The notes below the pieces were generated by a model. That model worked only from the letters and a program-made list of their open reading frames with translations. It was not told the DNA's origin and made no database searches. The translations under genes and the position numbers were made by a program. From Treponema sp. (lineage in GTDB: Bacteria; Spirochaetota; Spirochaetia; Treponematales; Treponemataceae): a stretch of 64,000 nucleotides of DNA. This document shows positions 7,886-17,284 of this stretch, one piece after another. The stretch spans positions 62,001-126,000 of the forward strand of contig JAFLSR010000001.1 of assembly GCA_022510845.1 (NCBI GenBank), written 5' to 3'. Numbering within the stretch: position 1 is the stretch's first letter; each line of letters starts with the position of its first letter.

Positions 7886-10648
7886 ATGACATTCGCACAA
7901 AAAATTCTGGAAGCCGCAGAGGAAGGAATAGTGCTTTTGAAAAACGAGCGCGAAACACTTCCGATTGGCGCGCACGAATGCGTGAGCGTGTTTGGCAGAG
8001 GTCAGTTCGACTTTTTAAAATGCGGACTTGGTTCTGGCGGCTCGGTGCACGCCCCCTACTCCACGAATTTAATCGATAATCTCCCGAACGCGAATCCCGC
8101 GCTTTCAAAACCCTACGCGCAATGGATACAGGAAAATCCGTTCGACAACGGAAGCGGAGGCTGGGCTGCCGAGCCTTTCTGCCAAAAGGAAATGCCTGTT
8201 ACAAAGGAACTCGCGCTCGAAGCGGCAAAAGTCTCGCAAAAAGCTGTGGTCGTAATCACGCGCAACGCTGGCGAAGACAAGGATTTGCGTGCGGAAAAAG
8301 GCTCGTATTTTCTCACGGACGAAGAAGTTCAAAACATAAAAAATATTTGCGCCGCGTTTGAAAAAGTCGCGCTCGTATTCAACACTTGCGGAATCATCGA
8401 CATGGCATGGACGCAAGAAAAAGAATTCTGCGGCAACATCACCGCCATCGTCATGGCATGGCAGGGCGGACAGGAAGCAGGCCGCGCCACGGCGAACATC
8501 CTGCTTGGAAAGACGAATCCGAGCGGAAAACTTTCCGACACAATCGCGCGTTCAATCAATGACTATCCTTCCACGAAAAATTTCGCGACATCGCTCGACA
8601 GCGTTTACTGCGAAGACATTTTTGTGGGCTACAGATTTTTCAACACATTCGCCCGCGAAAAAATTTTGTATCCGTTCGGATTCGGACTTTCATACACGCA
8701 ATTCAGCGTGGAATTTTCCAAGGCGGATTTCCGCGACAAAACGATTTCGATTTCGGCGCGAGTAAAAAACATCGGAAGCACAGCCGGAAAAGAAGTCGTA
8801 CAAATTTACGCCGAAGCGCCGCAAGGAAAATTGGGAAAGCCCGCGCGAGTTTTGGCGGCGTTCAAAAAGACTTCGCTTTTGCAGGCGGGGGAAGAAGAAG
8901 AGATTTCGCTTTCGTTCGAAATCGATTCGCTCGCATCTTACGACGACTCAGGCGCAAGCGGAAACAAATTCTCGCGCGTACTTGAGGAGGGGGAATATTT
9001 CTTTTACGGCGGAACTGATGTTTCGCGCGCGCAAAAGATTCAATTTGCAGAAAGCGATTCTGTTTTGCTCGAAAGCCAAATCGTCGTGGAAAAAATGGAT
9101 TCCGCGCTCGCTCCAACCGATTCCTTCAAGCGAATAAAAGTCGGAGAAAAACTCGATGACGGAAACTATAAAATCGAATGGGAAGACGTTCCGCGCAGAA
9201 CATACAATCTTGAAAAAAGAATCGAAGAAAATTTGCCGCAAGAAATTTCTTTCACAGGAAACGCGGGAATAAAATTCGGCGACGTTCTTTCAAGAAAAAA
9301 TTCGCAGGAAGAATTCATCGCGCAGCTCACCGATGAAGAATTGGCGACGCTCGTGCGCGGCGAAGGAATGGCAAGCCGAAAAGTCACGGCGGGCGTGGCA
9401 TCGGCATTCGGCGGCGTGAGCCACGCGCTTTACGAATACGGCATTCCTGTGGCATCTTGCGCGGACGGTCCTTCCGGCGTTCGGATGGACACGGGAAAAG
9501 AAGCATCCCTCATGCCGATTGGAACTTTGCTTGCGTGCACATGGAATCCTGCCTTGGTGGAAGAACTGATGCGATTCGAAGGCGAGGAAATTCGCGCGAA
9601 CAATGTTGACACGATTTTGGGCCCCGGAATCAACATCCACAGAAATCCGCTCGGCGGACGGAACTTCGAATATTTTTCAGAAGACCCGCTTTTGACAGGA
9701 ATAATGACGCTCGCGACAATCCGTGGAATCGCGGAAAGCGGCGCACATGCCACGATAAAACATTTCGCCGTAAACAGCCGCGAAACTTCAAGGCGCGAAA
9801 ACAATTCGATTGTGTCGGAGAGAGCGTTGCGCGAAATTTATTTGAAGGCGTTCGAAATGGCAGTAAAAGAAGGTGGCGTGCGTTCCATTATGACAAGCTA
9901 CAACAAGATAAACGGAATTCAAGCCGCTTCGAATTTCGATTTGAACACGACGATTTTGCGCGGCGAATGGAAATACCAAGGGCTTGTAATGACAGACTGG
10001 TGGGCAACGATGAACGACTGCGCGAACGCCGGAAAGTCCAGCGTGCAGAATGTGGCTCAAATGGTGCGCGCGCGAAACGATGTCTATATGATTGTCGAAA
10101 ATGACAAGGCGGAAAAAGACGGCAACGACGACAATATAAAAGCAGCCCTCAAACAAGGCGTTCTCACTCGCGCGCAACTTCAAACCTGCGCAAAAGACGT
10201 GCTGGGCTTTCTGCTGAATTCGCTCGTGGCAAAACGCCCGCTCCGTTCGCTCGATGACATAGTTTCATTTACGCCGACACTCTCCGAAGAAGGCGGCGAC
10301 ACTGCGGTAGAAGAGAACCACAAGTTTATGAAAAACGGCGAACTCAAATGCCGAATAAAAGTGCGCGAAGAAGGCGTGTACAATTTTTTGGCATTGTATT
10401 CCAAGCCAAACGACGGCACGGTCTCACAGTCTGTGTGCAACCTCAAAATCGACGGACACGACGCGCTCAGCCTCGACTGTCGCACCACGGAAGGAAAAAC
10501 CGTTGGCGTTTTGATTGGCCTTATAAAATTCGCGCCGGGCATCTACGAAGTATCCCTCGAACACACAAAGCCCGGAATCAAAATCGAGCATATCGGATTT
10601 TCGCGGCGAATCTCAAGCGCGACAGGCATCATGCTTTTGAAAGACTGA
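7886..10648 (+). CDS. Glycoside hydrolase family 3 beta-glycosidase, permuted domain order
   Basis: GH3 C-terminal-type domain (GGQEAGRATANILLGKTNPSGKL) and Fn3-like part come first; catalytic domain (LGPGINIHRNPLGGRNFEYFSEDP...KHFAVNSRETSRRENNS...GLVMTDWWA) follows. Confidence 0.88.
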   Translation: MTFAQKILEAAEEGIVLLKNERETLPIGAHECVSVFGRGQFDFLKCGLGSGGSVHAPYSTNLIDNLPNANPALSKPYAQWIQENPFDNGSGGWAAEPFCQKEMPVTKELALEAAKVSQKAVVVITRNAGEDKDLRAEKGSYFLTDEEVQNIKNICAAFEKVALVFNTCGIIDMAWTQEKEFCGNITAIVMAWQGGQEAGRATANILLGKTNPSGKLSDTIARSINDYPSTKNFATSLDSVYCEDIFVGYRFFNTFAREKILYPFGFGLSYTQFSVEFSKADFRDKTISISARVKNIGSTAGKEVVQIYAEAPQGKLGKPARVLAAFKKTSLLQAGEEEEISLSFEIDSLASYDDSGASGNKFSRVLEEGEYFFYGGTDVSRAQKIQFAESDSVLLESQIVVEKMDSALAPTDSFKRIKVGEKLDDGNYKIEWEDVPRRTYNLEKRIEENLPQEISFTGNAGIKFGDVLSRKNSQEEFIAQLTDEELATLVRGEGMASRKVTAGVASAFGGVSHALYEYGIPVASCADGPSGVRMDTGKEASLMPIGTLLACTWNPALVEELMRFEGEEIRANNVDTILGPGINIHRNPLGGRNFEYFSEDPLLTGIMTLATIRGIAESGAHATIKHFAVNSRETSRRENNSIVSERALREIYLKAFEMAVKEGGVRSIMTSYNKINGIQAASNFDLNTTILRGEWKYQGLVMTDWWATMNDCANAGKSSVQNVAQMVRARNDVYMIVENDKAEKDGNDDNIKAALKQGVLTRAQLQTCAKDVLGFLLNSLVAKRPLRSLDDIVSFTPTLSEEGGDTAVEENHKFMKNGELKCRIKVREEGVYNFLALYSKPNDGTVSQSVCNLKIDGHDALSLDCRTTEGKTVGVLIGLIKFAPGIYEVSLEHTKPGIKIEHIGFSRRISSATGIMLLKD

Positions 10649-11022
10649 AACAAATTGCACGCAAAAACACCTCGCCCCACATCGAAGCATAAAATCCATT
10701 TTTTGGACGCATTTTTTGTCCGCGTTTTTTACGCAGGGCTTGCGCATCCCTTGTGCAAACTTTTGGGGCTAGCCACAAGCACGACCGTGTGCCCCACGTC
10801 CGCGAACAGTTTCGCCTGCGCGAGTTCCTTAAAACGCTTGACAATCCTGCGAATGCGTGATAGGACGATTGTGGATGGAGCTGGTGAACGAAGCGCGTAA
10901 GCGTTGATACCGCCCCGCCCATCTTTCAAAGACGGTCTTTGTTTTTAAAGCATCTTTTCTGCGACTTCAATAATTTCCTTGACCCTCCATCTGCGCATCT
11001 TCTTTTCCTCGTCAATCCACAT

Positions 11023-11770
11023 TTATTTCATAGGTTTCAATGCAGCCAAAGTTGGGTTTTCTTTCTGAAAAATTCTTATCTGCTCGGGCGTTAGTTTGTC
11101 GGGGTAATCCGTCCAAAAATTGAATACGGTTTTCTTATCAAATGAAAAAAGAATTGTGCCTACACTGTCTATTGTTTCGGGCGTTTCTACGCTCCATATA
11201 TTTTCATTTTCATTGTCCTTGTAAAAATCGAAGCCGTTTGCATATTCGTGTATGCCCTCGTTTTCCTCATCGATCATTTAGCGAAACCTCTCGTACCTTC
11301 CATTTGTGCGTTTTCACTGGTGTTTATATATTTCATCAGTTCAATGAATTCTTTTCAGTAAATACAACCTTCTTGATATTCGAATTTGTTGTTCTTTACA
11401 ATTTCAAAAATATAGTCGTGCTTGTCTTTAACGGTTTTTTGCATAAGTTTTTCGATTTATGATTCTGTTATATTTTCGGGAAATTTAAAAAGTTCATTTG
11501 TATCGACTTTTTCATAAGTCAAACGACAATCTGGAACAAGACAGCCGATATGCCCAAATGTTTCAAAAAACTGATAATTAGGTGTCATTTTAGAAGCCCC
11601 TTAATGTAATTCGCAAAATAACTAAATGCGCTGGGAAAGTATTTCAACATCGCTTCCTGCCTTGTGCCGCAAGTCGCCATTGTTTCAAACATTTCAGCAA
11701 TCGCTTCTTTTCCAATGCACTTTGCCGTGATATGCACCGTCTACAATCTTGCGTTTGTTCCCTTTCAAAT
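11023..11770 (-). pseudogene. Degraded gene cluster remnants (at least three fragments)
   Basis: 11274..11588 reads continuously apart from in-frame TAA and TGA (MTPNYQFFETFGHIGC...FPENITES*IEKLMQKTVKDKHDYIFEIV...GCIY*KEFIELMKYINTS...); flanked by 84-aa ORF 11023..11277 (ATGA overlap) and an upstream out-of-frame remnant ...IGKEAIAEMFETMATCGTRQEAMLKYFPSAFSYFANYIKGLLK*. Confidence 0.55.
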
Positions 11771-11875
11771 ATATCAGATACATTCTGATTGTCAAGACAT
11801 TTTTCAAAAAATTTGCAAAAACGAATGATGCGTGCTATACTTGATTTTAGAAATGCGCTTTGAGGAGGATTGAAA

Positions 11876-12028
11876 ATGCTCACGATTTTGGGAATTATTT
11901 TCGTGCTTTTTGTAGAACTTTTCTTTCCCCTCATTCTGCCCGCTTTTGTTATTTTTTTGATGATTCGCAAAGCTGTCGCATGGTCAAAAAAACACCCCGA
12001 AGAGTGCAGTTGCTCATTCCTTGACTAG
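11876..12028 (+). CDS. Small 50-aa membrane protein, unknown function
   Basis: MLTILGIIFVLFVELFFPLILPAFVIFLMIRKAVAWSKKHPEECSCSFLD; RBS GAGGAGG upstream; promoter TTGCAA (11813)-17-TATACT (11836). Confidence 0.55.
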   Translation: MLTILGIIFVLFVELFFPLILPAFVIFLMIRKAVAWSKKHPEECSCSFLD

Positions 12029-12206
12029 CATTTGAATTCGTAGCGCGAAAATTTCCATGGCACATTTTTTGTCCATGCTTTTTACGCAGGACTTCGCCCT
12101 GCTACCAAGTTTTTCAAAGAAAAACTCGCCCCCCCATTGCGCCAAAAATTCTTTGAACTCCTTCAAAAAAATCGAAAAATTCAAAAATCTTTTGCGATTT
12201 TTTCAC

Positions 12207-12252
12207 TTGCATAAATATTCTTTTTATGCTAGAATATTTGCATAAATATTCG
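12207..12252 (+). promoter_or_regulatory. argJ promoter (TTGCAT-17-TAGAAT) with two ARG-box-like sites
   Basis: TGCATAAATATTCT 12208-12221 and TGCATAAATATTCG 12239-12252, each 13/14 to TGMATWWWWATKCA, 31 bp apart; -10 TAGAAT 12230-12235. Confidence 0.65.
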
Positions 12253-12294
12253 CACTTATTTTGTGCGCGTTTTAAGCGAAAAAGGCGGGAAATT

Positions 12295-13578
12295 ATGCAA
12301 ACCAAATTTATCGAAGGAGGCGTGTGCGCGCCCTCCGGCTTTACGGCAAACGGAATTCATTGCGGACTTAAGCCAAGCCGCACAACGAACGACCTCGCGC
12401 TGATTTTTTGCGACACGATGTGCGCCTCGGCAGGCATCTTCACTTCGAATCGAGTCAAAGCCGAATGCGTAAAACTCACGCAAAAAAATCTCGAAGGCGG
12501 AAAAATGCAAGCCGCCATTTGCAACGTCTGCTTCGCGAACGCCTGCACCGGAAGCGAAGGCTACAAAAACGCGGAGCGGATGGCACAGGCGGCGGCATCC
12601 TCACTCGGACTCAATCCAGAGAACATCATCGTCTGCTCCACGGGAATAATCGGCCAGCAAATTCCTGTCGAAAAAATCGAGCAGAACATTTCGCGCCTTG
12701 TAAAAGGGCTTTCAAAAGAAAACCACGCCGAAGCGCGGAGCGCGATTATGACAACCGACACGCGATTTAAAGAATGCGCCGTGGAAACTGAAATTGGCGG
12801 AAAGAAAGTCCGAATCGGAGGAATGTGCAAAGGTTCTGGAATGATTCACATCAACATGGGAACGATGCTTTCTTTTTTGACAACGGACTGCGCCATCACT
12901 TCCCAGATGCTTCACCTCGCGCTCAAGAAATCCGCCGCCATTACATACAACTGCGTCAGCATCGACGGCGACACTTCCACAAACGACACGCTCACGATTA
13001 TGGCGAGCGGCAAGGCGGGCAACACTGAAATAACGGAAGAAGGCGAAGACTTTGAAAAATTCCTTTCCGCGCTCAACAAGTTGAACACGGTGCTCGCGAT
13101 GAAAATCGCCGCGGACGGAGAAGGCGCGAGTCGCCTCGTTGAATGCACGGTGCGCGGAGCGGCGTCCGAAGAAATCGCGCGCGGAATCGCAAAGTCCGTC
13201 ATCAAGTCGAATCTTGTGAAGGCCGCGATGTTCGGACGCGACGCGAATTGCGGACGCATTTTGTGCGCGATGGGATATTCCGGATTTGATTTTACCGTAG
13301 AAAAAACCTGCGTCTATTTTTCAAGCAGGCAAACTTCGCTCAGGTTTTTCGACGAGCAAGAAGACTTTCAAATCGGCTCAGAAAATGACGCGGAAAAAAT
13401 CGAAGTGATTCACAACGGCGTTGGCCTTGCGTTTGACGAAGAAAAGGCTACGAAAATTCTTTCCGCCGAAGCCGTTGAAATCGAAGTGGTCCTACAAGAC
13501 GGAAACGCGCAGGGCAAGGCTTGGGGCTGCGACCTCACTTACGACTATGTTAAAATCAACGGCGACTACCGAAGTTGA
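12295..13578 (+). CDS. argJ: Bifunctional glutamate N-acetyltransferase/amino-acid acetyltransferase
   Basis: [19 protein letters not shown]...[20 protein letters not shown]...[14 protein letters not shown]. Confidence 0.95.
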   Translation: MQTKFIEGGVCAPSGFTANGIHCGLKPSRTTNDLALIFCDTMCASAGIFTSNRVKAECVKLTQKNLEGGKMQAAICNVCFANACTGSEGYKNAERMAQAAASSLGLNPENIIVCSTGIIGQQIPVEKIEQNISRLVKGLSKENHAEARSAIMTTDTRFKECAVETEIGGKKVRIGGMCKGSGMIHINMGTMLSFLTTDCAITSQMLHLALKKSAAITYNCVSIDGDTSTNDTLTIMASGKAGNTEITEEGEDFEKFLSALNKLNTVLAMKIAADGEGASRLVECTVRGAASEEIARGIAKSVIKSNLVKAAMFGRDANCGRILCAMGYSGFDFTVEKTCVYFSSRQTSLRFFDEQEDFQIGSENDAEKIEVIHNGVGLAFDEEKATKILSAEAVEIEVVLQDGNAQGKAWGCDLTYDYVKINGDYRS

Positions 13579-13693
13579 AAATTTGCTTCGTGCAAAGCGC
13601 GCTTTGGCTTTTTGGAACAAAGCCCAAAAACTGGCATTAATACCAGTTTCGGCATTTTCTAAAAATCCGCCGAAGGCAGCAAGGAGAAAAAAA

Positions 13694-14587
13694 ATGGAAG
13701 ATGAAAACATAAAAAATGACCCGCGGCTCGACAACGAAAAATGGGCGAGCGTACTCGTGGAGGCGATGCCGTATTTCAAAAAATGGGTGGGCAAAACTGT
13801 CGTCGTAAAATACGGCGGCAACGCCATGCTCAACGAGGATTTGAAAATCGCCGTGATGAAGGACATCGTTCTCCTTTCCACAATCGGAATCCGCGTGGTG
13901 CTTGTCCACGGCGGCGGCCCAGAAATCAACAAGATGCTGGATCGCGTGGGAAAAGAAAGCCGCTTCATAAACGGCCTGCGCTATACCGATGAAGAGACGA
14001 TGGAAATCGTGGAAATGGTTTTGAGCGGCAAACTGAACAAGGACATCGTGAAAATAATCTTACAGGAAGGCGGACGCGCCGTGGGCTTGAGCGGCGTGGA
14101 TTCAGGCTTGCTTTGCGCAAAAAAAATCGAAAAGGACGGCGTGGACTTGGGCTTTGTTGGCGAAGTGACGCAGGTTCATCCCGAAATCCTCAACTCGCTT
14201 TTGCAGGAAAATTTCATCCCGGTTGTTTCCACGATTGCCTCGGGAGAAGCGGGCGACTCGCATTTTTACAATATCAATGCCGACACCGCCGCGGCGAAAA
14301 TCGCAGTCGCGCTCAAAGCGGAAAAATTCGTGCAGCTCACGAACGTTCCCGGAATATTGAAGGACACGAACGACCCCACTTCCCTCATCCCGCGCATTCC
14401 GATGCCCAACATCGACGCGCTGATGAAGGACGGCATCATCGAAGGCGGAATGATTCCGAAAGTGGAATGCTGCATGATTGCGCTCAAGGGAGGGGTGCCA
14501 CGCACGCACATCATCGATGGCCGCGTTCCCCATTCGCTTTTAATCGAAATGTTCAGCGAGCGCGGAATCGGCACAATGATATATTGA
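13694..14587 (+). CDS. argB: Acetylglutamate kinase
   Basis: [16 protein letters not shown]...[18 protein letters not shown]...[25 protein letters not shown] upstream of MEDENIKN. Confidence 0.95.
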   Translation: MEDENIKNDPRLDNEKWASVLVEAMPYFKKWVGKTVVVKYGGNAMLNEDLKIAVMKDIVLLSTIGIRVVLVHGGGPEINKMLDRVGKESRFINGLRYTDEETMEIVEMVLSGKLNKDIVKIILQEGGRAVGLSGVDSGLLCAKKIEKDGVDLGFVGEVTQVHPEILNSLLQENFIPVVSTIASGEAGDSHFYNINADTAAAKIAVALKAEKFVQLTNVPGILKDTNDPTSLIPRIPMPNIDALMKDGIIEGGMIPKVECCMIALKGGVPRTHIIDGRVPHSLLIEMFSERGIGTMIY

Positions 14588-14611
14588 AAACCATCGATGT
14601 AAAATTGAAGA

Positions 14612-14641
14612 CAAAATATGACAAAATTATGTCATATTTTG
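14612..14641. other. Perfect inverted repeat 3' of argB
   Basis: CAAAATATGACA-AAATTA-TGTCATATTTTG, 12-bp arms. Confidence 0.6.
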
Positions 14642-14787
14642 CTATGCCGAGTTTTCTTTGGAAACCCGGTTCGTTACGAATGCGCATAAAAATTCAATCA
14701 CGATTCTAAAAATCGCAATTGAATTTTATACAAGGAGTGTAATCAAGAACGCCGCACAAATGGCGCGGCATTCCTGATTCAAAGTTT

Positions 14788-14883
14788 GCGTTGCAAACTT
14801 CAATATTGACTGTGTGTTTTTTTTATTACGAACGCACATAAAAAAGTTAATCGCAAAATTGAAATTTCGCGATTAACTTTTTT
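14788..14883 (+). promoter_or_regulatory. Structured argD 5' leader ending in a 15-bp hairpin just upstream of the RBS
   Basis: AAAAAAGTTAATCGC (14840-14854) pairs perfectly with GCGATTAACTTTTTT (14869-14883); GCGTTGCAAACTT and AACGCAC as in the argG leader. Confidence 0.6.
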
Positions 14884-14895
14884 GAGAGGAAAATT

Positions 14896-16074
14896 ATGGG
14901 TAAGAATAATGTCGTCAACAATTACGGCTCCTTTGACATAACTTTTGTGCATGGGAAAAACGCCACGCTTTGGGATGACAGCGGAAAAAAGTACATCGAC
15001 TTCATGTCCGGAATCGGCGTGAACTCACTCGGGCACGCGAACAAAGATTTAGTCGCTGCGATTAGTGCGCAGGTGGAAAAGCAGATTCACATTTCAAACT
15101 ATTATTTGAGCGATGTCGGCATCGAATACGCCGAAGAGCTTCTGCGCTACACGGGATTTTCCGGCGCGTACTTTGGAAACAGCGGAGCGGAGGCGAACGA
15201 AGCGGCGTTCAAATTGGCGCGGAAATTCGGACACTTGAACGGCGGCGCAAAACGGCGGGTGATTTACACTTTGGAAAATTCTTTCCACGGAAGGACGCTC
15301 GCAACATTGACCGCCACAGGTCAAGAAAAATTTCATCCCGAATGTTTCGCGCCTTATGTGGAATGCTTCAAAACAATTCGAGCGAATGATTTCGATGCGA
15401 TAAAAACCGCGTTCGATGAAACCACCGCCGCGCTGATGATTGAATGCGTCCAAGGCGAGGGAGGGGTAAACCTGATTGACGCGGAATGGGCAAAGGCCGC
15501 CGCAGAAGCCGCAAGAAAAGCAGGCGCGCTCGTGATGGCGGACGAAGTTCAAACCGGCGTGGGACGAACCGGCGATTTTTTGGCAAGCGACGCACTAGGA
15601 TTTGAGCCTGATGTCGTGACGCTCGCCAAAGGAATAGCGGGCGGAATCCCGATGGGCGCGTGCCTTTTCAGGAACAAAGCCGCAAACGTTTTTGTGGCAG
15701 GAGACCACCAGTCCACTTTTGCGGGAAATCCTTTGGCATGCAGCGCGGCTTTGACAGTATTGCGCACAATGCAAAAAGAAGGATTTTTGGCGCGAGTGAA
15801 ATCTCTCGGCGAAAAAATCCGGGCGGAAATAAAGTCATGGAATTGCGATGTGGTGCAAGAAGTGCGCGGCAAAGGCTTGATGATTGGAATCCAAATCAAG
15901 CCACAAGCGCAGCCTTCAAAAATCCAAGTCGAATGCCTCAAAAACGGACTTTGCGTCTGCACGGCAGGCAGCGATGTCGTGCGATTTTTGCCGCCGCTCA
16001 CAATCAGTGACGAGGAAATCGCAGAAGGCCTTGCAATTTTCAAAAACGCAATCGAAAACTACGTTTCCGATTAA
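14896..16074 (+). CDS. argD: Acetylornithine/succinyldiaminopimelate aminotransferase family
   Basis: FVHGKNATLWDDSGKKYIDFMSGIGVNSLGH...NSGAEANEAAFKLARKFG...ADEVQTGVGRTG. Confidence 0.92.
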   Translation: MGKNNVVNNYGSFDITFVHGKNATLWDDSGKKYIDFMSGIGVNSLGHANKDLVAAISAQVEKQIHISNYYLSDVGIEYAEELLRYTGFSGAYFGNSGAEANEAAFKLARKFGHLNGGAKRRVIYTLENSFHGRTLATLTATGQEKFHPECFAPYVECFKTIRANDFDAIKTAFDETTAALMIECVQGEGGVNLIDAEWAKAAAEAARKAGALVMADEVQTGVGRTGDFLASDALGFEPDVVTLAKGIAGGIPMGACLFRNKAANVFVAGDHQSTFAGNPLACSAALTVLRTMQKEGFLARVKSLGEKIRAEIKSWNCDVVQEVRGKGLMIGIQIKPQAQPSKIQVECLKNGLCVCTAGSDVVRFLPPLTISDEEIAEGLAIFKNAIENYVSD

Positions 16075-16161
16075 CAAAAATCACCCTCTCCCCCGACATG
16101 GAACACTGTGTGATGGGGGGGGGGCATTCTTCCAAACCTTGCGAAGCAAAATCGATATTTA

Positions 16162-16197
16162 AAACAAAGACCGCCGCTTTCGCGGCGGTCTTTGTTT
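16162..16197. terminator. Bidirectional intrinsic terminator between argD and the SPOR gene
   Basis: AAACAAAGACCGCCGC-TTTC-GCGGCGGTCTTTGTTT, 16-bp perfect stem. Confidence 0.85.
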
Positions 16198-16215
16198 CAG
16201 TGCGTTCTCAAGTTT

Positions 16216-17061
16216 TCACATTTTCACTTCTGTAACATAACTTTGCGTGTCTTTGAAAAAATCCAAATTCGCAATTCGGCTTTTCCAGTATTCGGCTTCG
16301 CTCTTTGTCGTGTAAGGGCCGACGCGCACTCGATAGAACAAGGTGTCCTTTTTGTCCTTGTAGGTGAACACTTCGGCAGGAATCTTGTTCTCATCCAATT
16401 CCGTGCGCGCATTGTCCGCGCTTTTTTTGTTTGTGAACGAGGCAGCTTGCACCCAATATTTTGTGGCAAGCGGCGCAGGAGCAGGCTCGGAAACAGCCTT
16501 CTTCTGCGCAGGCTTCGCGCTCGATGCGCTCGCCGTGGTTTGCGACTGCGAATTGGAAGAACTTGGATTTACCGCAGCCACCTTCTTTTCGCTTTGAGCC
16601 GACACAGAGATATTTCCGTTCGCCCTCGCCAAAGCCTCCTCTCCCGCGCGGCTTGTGGCAGTGATGTTGGTTGAAGGCGTGGCGGCAGTTTTCAATTCTA
16701 TGTTGGTCGTGTTCGTGTTTATCGTGACATTCGCAGAATCAAATTGCACGGCGTTTCCTTGCGAGCCGCCTTCCGCGCCTGCGTTCGCTTCGAACGAATT
16801 TCCTTCGCCCAAAAAATCCTCTTCGGCTTTTTGAAATGCCAGCGTATTGGAGTCCAAAATGTTTTCCTGCGATGGAGTCTGAACAGAAGAAAGATTCGGC
16901 GTTCCGCTCCCCGCCACCACAGGCGTTCTGTCAATCGTGGTTATGGCGGCTGTAGTCGCCACATTTGCAGGCGTCGAATTCAAAAGCAGTGCCGCGCCAA
17001 GAACGACCAACAAAAAAACGCCGCTGGCCGCAATAATCCACAAAGTTTTTTTCTGTTCCAT
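16216..17061 (-). CDS. SPOR-domain membrane protein
   Basis: N-terminal TM (LWIIAASGVFLLVVLGAALLL), low-complexity linker, C-terminal KYWVQAASFTNKKSADNARTELDENKIPAEVF...YRVRVGPYTTKSEAEYWKSRI. Confidence 0.85.
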   Translation of the reverse strand: MEQKKTLWIIAASGVFLLVVLGAALLLNSTPANVATTAAITTIDRTPVVAGSGTPNLSSVQTPSQENILDSNTLAFQKAEEDFLGEGNSFEANAGAEGGSQGNAVQFDSANVTINTNTTNIELKTAATPSTNITATSRAGEEALARANGNISVSAQSEKKVAAVNPSSSNSQSQTTASASSAKPAQKKAVSEPAPAPLATKYWVQAASFTNKKSADNARTELDENKIPAEVFTYKDKKDTLFYRVRVGPYTTKSEAEYWKSRIANLDFFKDTQSYVTEVKM

Positions 17062-17192
17062 AATTTTGTCCTCGATGTTTATAAAGTTCAAAATCGGCTT
17101 TCCGATTTTTGCTTTGCATTATACTGATTTCAATATCGGAAAGTTGTGGAAATTGTTTAGGAAAAATCTTCGCGAATAAAAAGTGTTTTTAT

Positions 17193-17234
17193 TTTTAGAA
17201 GCCCCTTACGGAAGCGAAGCAGTGCAGACGCTAG
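17193..17234 (+). repeat. Dispersed intergenic repeat, copy 1
   Basis: ttttagaagccccttacggaagcgaagcagtgcagacgctag; about 88% identical to 34247-34286. Confidence 0.7.
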
Positions 17235-17284
17235 CCCCAGCGGTAGCGTAAATTTTCGTTCCTCAAAGAAATAAAAACTCGCAT

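Noticed and set aside
10655-10929. Overlapping 66-97 aa ORFs on both strands
   Set aside because: Intergenic repeat-rich sequence; no coding signature.
11644-11970. 108-aa minus-strand ORF
   Set aside because: Overlaps the better-supported small + strand gene and a pseudogene remnant in another frame.
13421-13693. N-terminal extension of the argB ORF
   Set aside because: Out of frame over argJ; a proper RBS and start exist at 13694.
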